This document shows positions 60,562 to 64,000 of a stretch of DNA of 64,000 bases, one piece after another; the stretch's first letter is position 1; every line of letters begins with the position of its first letter. The notes under the pieces are model-generated. The model searched no databases and was not told the DNA's origin. It saw only the letters and a list, made by a program, of their open reading frames with translations. The stretch is taken from positions 3,100,001 to 3,164,000 of the forward strand of contig NZ_CP012069.2 of NCBI RefSeq assembly GCF_001189515.2, given 5' to 3'. This DNA is from Olsenella sp. oral taxon 807 (GTDB lineage: Bacteria; Actinomycetota; Coriobacteriia; Coriobacteriales; Atopobiaceae). The position numbers and the translations under genes were made by a program.

Positions 60562-63216
60562 ATGGAGTCGCTGTACAGGAAGTATCGTCCCAAGACGTTC
60601 GAGGACGTCGTTGGCCAGCAGCATGTTGTCTCCACGCTGGAACATGCCGTCCTCGAGGGCAGGACCAGCCATGCCTACCTCTTTTGTGGCCCACGTGGCA
60701 CGGGCAAGACGACCATGGCACGCATCCTCGCCAAGGCCCTCATGTGCGAGCGCGGCGCAGGGCAGCTCCCGGACGGCACGTGCGAGAACTGTCAGCTCAT
60801 CGCCGCAGGTGAGCATCCTGACGTCTACGAGCTTGACGCGGCGTCGCGCACCGGGGTCGACAATGTTCGCGAGGAGATCATCGGCCGTGTGAGCTTCGCG
60901 CCCGTGCGCGGCAGCTACAAGGTCTACATCATCGATGAGGTTCACATGCTGACGACGGCGGCGTTCAATGCGCTGCTCAAGACGCTGGAGGAGCCGCCCG
61001 AGCACATCGTCTTCGTTCTCTGCACCACCGACCCGCAAAAGGTGCCCGAGACCATCCTATCGCGCGTGCAGCGCTTTGACTTTCATGCGATTGGCGCGAG
61101 TGACATCTTGGGCCAGCTCAAGCGTGTGTGCGATGCCGAGGGTTTCTCATATGACGAGGCGGCGCTCGAGCTTGTGGTCCGCCATGCTCGAGGCGGCATG
61201 CGAGACGCGCTCTCGGCCTTGGAGCAGCTCTCGACCTTTGGCGGCGGCAGCGTCTCGCTCGACGCCGCCCGCGACCTCTTGGGCGAGGTCTCGAGCTCAA
61301 TGCTCACCGAACTGACAGGCGCCCTCGCGAGGCGTGACGTGCCGACCGTCTTTGCTAGGATAGGAGAGCTCGTCGAGTCGGGCAGAGATCTGCTCCAGCT
61401 TGCGCGCGAGCTCTCGGCGCACCTGCGTGACGTTTACGTTGCGAGCGTGGTGGGAGAGGGTGCGTCCACACTACCTGTGGCGGGAGACGAGCTTCGACAG
61501 CTCAAGGACGAGGCGCTGGCCTTTGGAGCGCCCGATCGCGTAGCGCGTGCCCTGGCGGTCATGAGCGAGGTTTCGAGCGAGATGCGCGTTGCCACCAACC
61601 AGCGTCTGGCCCTTGAGGTGGCCCTTACGCGTATCGCCCGACCCAAGTCAGACCTGACGTTAGACTCACTTGCCGAGCGCGTCGCCCAGCTCGAGAAGAC
61701 CGTGGAGGCGCTCGCTGCGGGGAGCGCGTCCGTGCCGATGTCAACCACTCCCGCGTCGAGCCTTACCGCTCCCGCGCCGGCGCCAACCGCTCCTGCGCCG
61801 ACATCTCCCGACCCTACGCCGCAGGCATCGGCGAGGCAGACCATATCCGCCCCTCAAGTTGCTCCTGCGCCTGTCCATGCGGAGCGGCCGGAACCACAGG
61901 CTCCCCAGCCCCCGACTTTAGAGCAACGGACACAGTCAACGTCGCAGGAGCCCCAGCAGGTTCCCGCATCGGTCGCACGACAAGCGCCACAGGAGCTGCT
62001 GACTTCGAAGGAGGCGCCTCTCGCCTCGCCTGCGCAGCCAGCGCCCCAGCAGCGTTCATCAGAGGGTGCCTCACAGTCTGATCAAACAACGGGCGCAGGT
62101 GCCGCGCAGCAGCCGCAACCCCCAGACGCTGCCGTCCAACCAAGGAAGGAGACAGCTCCAACAACGCCTGCCGTCACCCCCGCAACACCTGCCGTCACCC
62201 CCGCAACGCCTGCCGTCACCCCCGCGGCGCCTGCCATCACCGACGGGGGGGAGCTGCAGCGCAGGTGGCGTCAGGTTGTGGACGGACTCGTGCGAACGGA
62301 CCCACCACGCGGATCCCTCCTCGCGGCGTCGACCGCGCTCGAGGATGACGGACATCGGCTTCTGATCAACCTGCCCAAGGGCTCGTCGTTCGTGACCAAG
62401 ATGCTCGACCGCAAGGATGTTCGTGCCACCGTGGAGGCGGCGGTGCGCCAGGCCTTTGGCGAGAGGGCGCTGGTCTATGCGGAGTCGAGCCTCGTCGGGG
62501 CTGACATCGCTCGCTCTCGGGCCAAGGCGCCTGCACCTACTCCAGCCCGTGGTACGATGGTGACGCCGCAGCCCTTGTCCGCATCACAGGGGCAAGCGAC
62601 TCCTCAGGTCGTGTCTTCCGTCGTCACGCAGCGAGGACATGCGCCTGCTCCGCAGCCCGCCATGTCGCACGCGGCGGCACCTGCGACAGCTCCCCAGACA
62701 GAGCCGCCCGTTGAGGAAGTTCCCCTGGAGAGTTACTACGACATGCCTTGGGACGAGCCATCCGCGTACGAGGACGAGCCAATGGCTCCTGTCGGCGAAG
62801 CTTCCCTGGCCGCAGAGCCTCAGGTGGCCTCACGAGCCGTCCCTGGGCCTGAGCCTGTGCGCCAGACGTCTCAGCAAGTTGAGCCTAGGACCGCCGTAGT
62901 CTTTGAGGCACAGGCGGCAAACACTGCCGAGTCCAAACCCAAGCCCGATCCCAAACCCAAGGCTAAGACCGCAGCAAAGACCGAGCCCAAACAAAAGCCC
63001 GAGTCCGATCCTAAACCCAAGCCCGATCCTAAGCCCAAATCAAAGGCCGAGCCCAAGCCCCGGTCCAAACCCAAAGGGTCCCAGTCTGCCCCCAAGCGCG
63101 CCGATGGCATGCCTCAGGATATGAATGAGCTTCTTGCGATGCTCACCGAGGTCTTTGGTGACGGCGTGGAGGCGAGTGTGGAGAAGCTGCAGGACAGTGC
63201 CGTAGAGCAAAATTGA
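60562..63216 (+). CDS. dnaX: DNA polymerase III subunit gamma/tau
   Basis: 884 residues from ATG 60562 (GGAGG upstream). AAA+ clamp-loader ATPase: YRPKTFEDVVGQ, Walker A GPRGTGKTT (~44-52), the four-Cys zinc module starting CERGAGQ...CENC (~64-79), Walker B VYIIDEVHML, sensor 1 and SRVQRFDF. Domain III ends near residue 365. From ~385 to ~560 and ~640 to 860 the chain is Pro/Ala/Gln-rich, including four TPAVTPA-type repeats near 62160-62235 and a Lys-Pro-rich stretch near 62930-63080. Between them is a folded tau-like domain (~565-640: LQRRWRQVVDGLV, LINLPKGSSFVTKML). It loads the beta clamp at the replisome. No slippery A-run for gamma frameshifting was noticed. Confidence 0.97.
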   Translation: MESLYRKYRPKTFEDVVGQQHVVSTLEHAVLEGRTSHAYLFCGPRGTGKTTMARILAKALMCERGAGQLPDGTCENCQLIAAGEHPDVYELDAASRTGVDNVREEIIGRVSFAPVRGSYKVYIIDEVHMLTTAAFNALLKTLEEPPEHIVFVLCTTDPQKVPETILSRVQRFDFHAIGASDILGQLKRVCDAEGFSYDEAALELVVRHARGGMRDALSALEQLSTFGGGSVSLDAARDLLGEVSSSMLTELTGALARRDVPTVFARIGELVESGRDLLQLARELSAHLRDVYVASVVGEGASTLPVAGDELRQLKDEALAFGAPDRVARALAVMSEVSSEMRVATNQRLALEVALTRIARPKSDLTLDSLAERVAQLEKTVEALAAGSASVPMSTTPASSLTAPAPAPTAPAPTSPDPTPQASARQTISAPQVAPAPVHAERPEPQAPQPPTLEQRTQSTSQEPQQVPASVARQAPQELLTSKEAPLASPAQPAPQQRSSEGASQSDQTTGAGAAQQPQPPDAAVQPRKETAPTTPAVTPATPAVTPATPAVTPAAPAITDGGELQRRWRQVVDGLVRTDPPRGSLLAASTALEDDGHRLLINLPKGSSFVTKMLDRKDVRATVEAAVRQAFGERALVYAESSLVGADIARSRAKAPAPTPARGTMVTPQPLSASQGQATPQVVSSVVTQRGHAPAPQPAMSHAAAPATAPQTEPPVEEVPLESYYDMPWDEPSAYEDEPMAPVGEASLAAEPQVASRAVPGPEPVRQTSQQVEPRTAVVFEAQAANTAESKPKPDPKPKAKTAAKTEPKQKPESDPKPKPDPKPKSKAEPKPRSKPKGSQSAPKRADGMPQDMNELLAMLTEVFGDGVEASVEKLQDSAVEQN

Positions 63217-63320
63217 GTCGAGGCCCCTGCCGTAATGTCCGCAAGATGAGGTAAGCTTTCTTCTCAATGAGGACATTCCCCCTGCGTCCGTCTGCGCGGG
63301 TGGGCATAAGGAGGATTACC

Positions 63321-63629
63321 ATGGACATGCAGCAGATGATGAGGCAGGCGCAGAAGATGCAAAAGCAGCTCGCCGACGCCCAAGATAGACTTGCGGACAT
63401 CGAGGTCTCTGCCTCTGCCGGCGGTGGCATGGTCAAGGTGATCGGTACGGCCGACATGCAGATCACCTCGATCACCATCGATCCCGACGCGCTCGATCCC
63501 GAGGACATCGAGATTATTCAGGACACGATCGTCGCGGCAGTCAACGAGTGTCTCTCGAGTGCGCAGGAAGCCGCCAATCAGCAGCTCGGAGCCGTCACGG
63601 GTGGCATGAACATCCCGGGGCTGTTCTAA
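63321..63629 (+). CDS. ybaB: YbaB/EbfC nucleoid-associated protein
   Basis: 102 residues from ATG 63321 with AAGGAGGA upstream. Typical fold: MDMQQMMRQAQKMQKQLADA helix, VSASAGGGMVKV strand, ITIDPDALDPEDIEIIQDTI, AAVNECLSSAQEAAN helix and a flexible Gly-rich end. It forms a dimer that binds DNA. The order dnaX-ybaB-recR is widely conserved. Confidence 0.95.
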   Translation: MDMQQMMRQAQKMQKQLADAQDRLADIEVSASAGGGMVKVIGTADMQITSITIDPDALDPEDIEIIQDTIVAAVNECLSSAQEAANQQLGAVTGGMNIPGLF

Positions 63630-63641
63630 GGTGCTCTAGGG

Positions 63642-64000
63642 ATGGGAACACCTGCGCAGATGGGCAAGCCACCACAGGTTGCAACGCCGCCACAGGCCGC
63701 AGAGTCGCTACGGGTCATGCAGCCTGCGGAGCCCAACCCGAGCGACGGACGTGCGCTGCAGCGTCTACTCGATGAGCTTGGCAGACTACCGGGGATCGGT
63801 CCCAAGTCTGCACAGCGCATCGCATACTGGATCCTTGAGTCTGACGCAGAGGCCGCGCGTCGTCTCTCGGCTGCCATCACACGGGTCAAGCAGGAGGTTC
63901 ACTTCTGTCCGGTCTGTTTTTCGTATGCGGTGCGCAAGACCTGTGATATCTGTGCAGATTCCTCTCGCGACCGGGGTTGCCTCTGCGTCGTGTCGGAGCC
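63642..64000 (+). CDS. recR: Recombination protein RecR, 5' part
   Basis: Open from ATG 63642 to the window end (119 codons, incomplete). RecR features: helix-hairpin-helix ALQRLLDELGRLPGIGPKSA followed by QRIAYWIL, then the C4 zinc finger CPVC...CDIC and the start of the Toprim domain (CVVSE). RecR works with RecF and RecO to load RecA at gaps. The ~35 residues before the helix-hairpin-helix are a Pro/Gln-rich extension (GTPAQMGKPPQVATPPQ) that most RecR lack. A later start at 63717 (ATG, MQPAEPNP) would give a near-normal length, so the extension may not be translated. Confidence 0.93.
   Translation, partial: MGTPAQMGKPPQVATPPQAAESLRVMQPAEPNPSDGRALQRLLDELGRLPGIGPKSAQRIAYWILESDAEAARRLSAAITRVKQEVHFCPVCFSYAVRKTCDICADSSRDRGCLCVVSE

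Overview
The window looks like chromosomal DNA of a high-GC anaerobic actinobacterium of class Coriobacteriia, probably an Olsenella/Atopobium relative. This is judged from gene content and style only: GTG and TTG starts, a short SRP RNA, an AmmeMemoRadiSam locus, BspA-type leucine-rich-repeat surface proteins, an agmatine deiminase pathway, and spacers full of palindromic repeats. No rRNA, tRNA, CRISPR array, intact transposase or phage gene was seen.

Layout. 1-4.6 kb is an accessory strip: a DUF4013 membrane protein, a low-GC pair of genes (an endonuclease/exonuclease/phosphatase-family protein broken by one in-frame TAA, plus a partner of unknown function), and decayed gene fragments. 4.6-15 kb carries agmatine fermentation: carbamate kinase, then (after about 5.5 kb of other material) a seven-TM LuxR-type regulator divergent from putrescine carbamoyltransferase, agmatine deiminase and an antiporter. 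Between them lie a secreted anchored protein, a duplicated 3' end of arcC and an AbiEi/AbiEii toxin-antitoxin operon with a copy of one repeat family on each side. 15-17.8 kb is a short class IV aminotransferase, palindrome arrays and a LuxR remnant. 17.8-31.9 kb is mostly housekeeping: QueT, glycosyltransferase, LytS/LytR two-component pair, phosphodiesterase, PAP2 phosphatase, thioredoxin, Pgi, the AmmeMemoRadiSam genes, adenine deaminase and a peptidoglycan amidase.

32-34.1 kb is a small secreted-toxin/immunity-like cassette bracketed by direct repeats, with a frameshift at a G-tract and a second decayed copy of the toxin 5' end. 34.2-39.4 kb has the 4.5S-type SRP RNA, a DedA protein and a heterodimeric ABC exporter with one degenerate ATP site. 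40-50.8 kb is the most unusual part. A 1610-residue BspA-like protein contains a 501-bp repeat in about 4.3 copies, and is followed by eight paralogous small membrane proteins. Most junctions overlap by TGATG, and CarboxypepD-type modules or their short remnants lie between the paralogs. It reads as a repeatedly amplified surface-protein/partner locus.

51-60.5 kb is again accessory: an orphan XRE regulator, GNAT, DeoR remnant, membrane-anchored GH3 glycosidase, HAD phosphatase, RelBE-type toxin-antitoxin and a decayed Septu-like (PtuA/PtuB) pair, separated by three families of palindromic repeats, one inserted into another. The right end is a replication/repair block, dnaX, ybaB and the start of recR, in the usual bacterial order.
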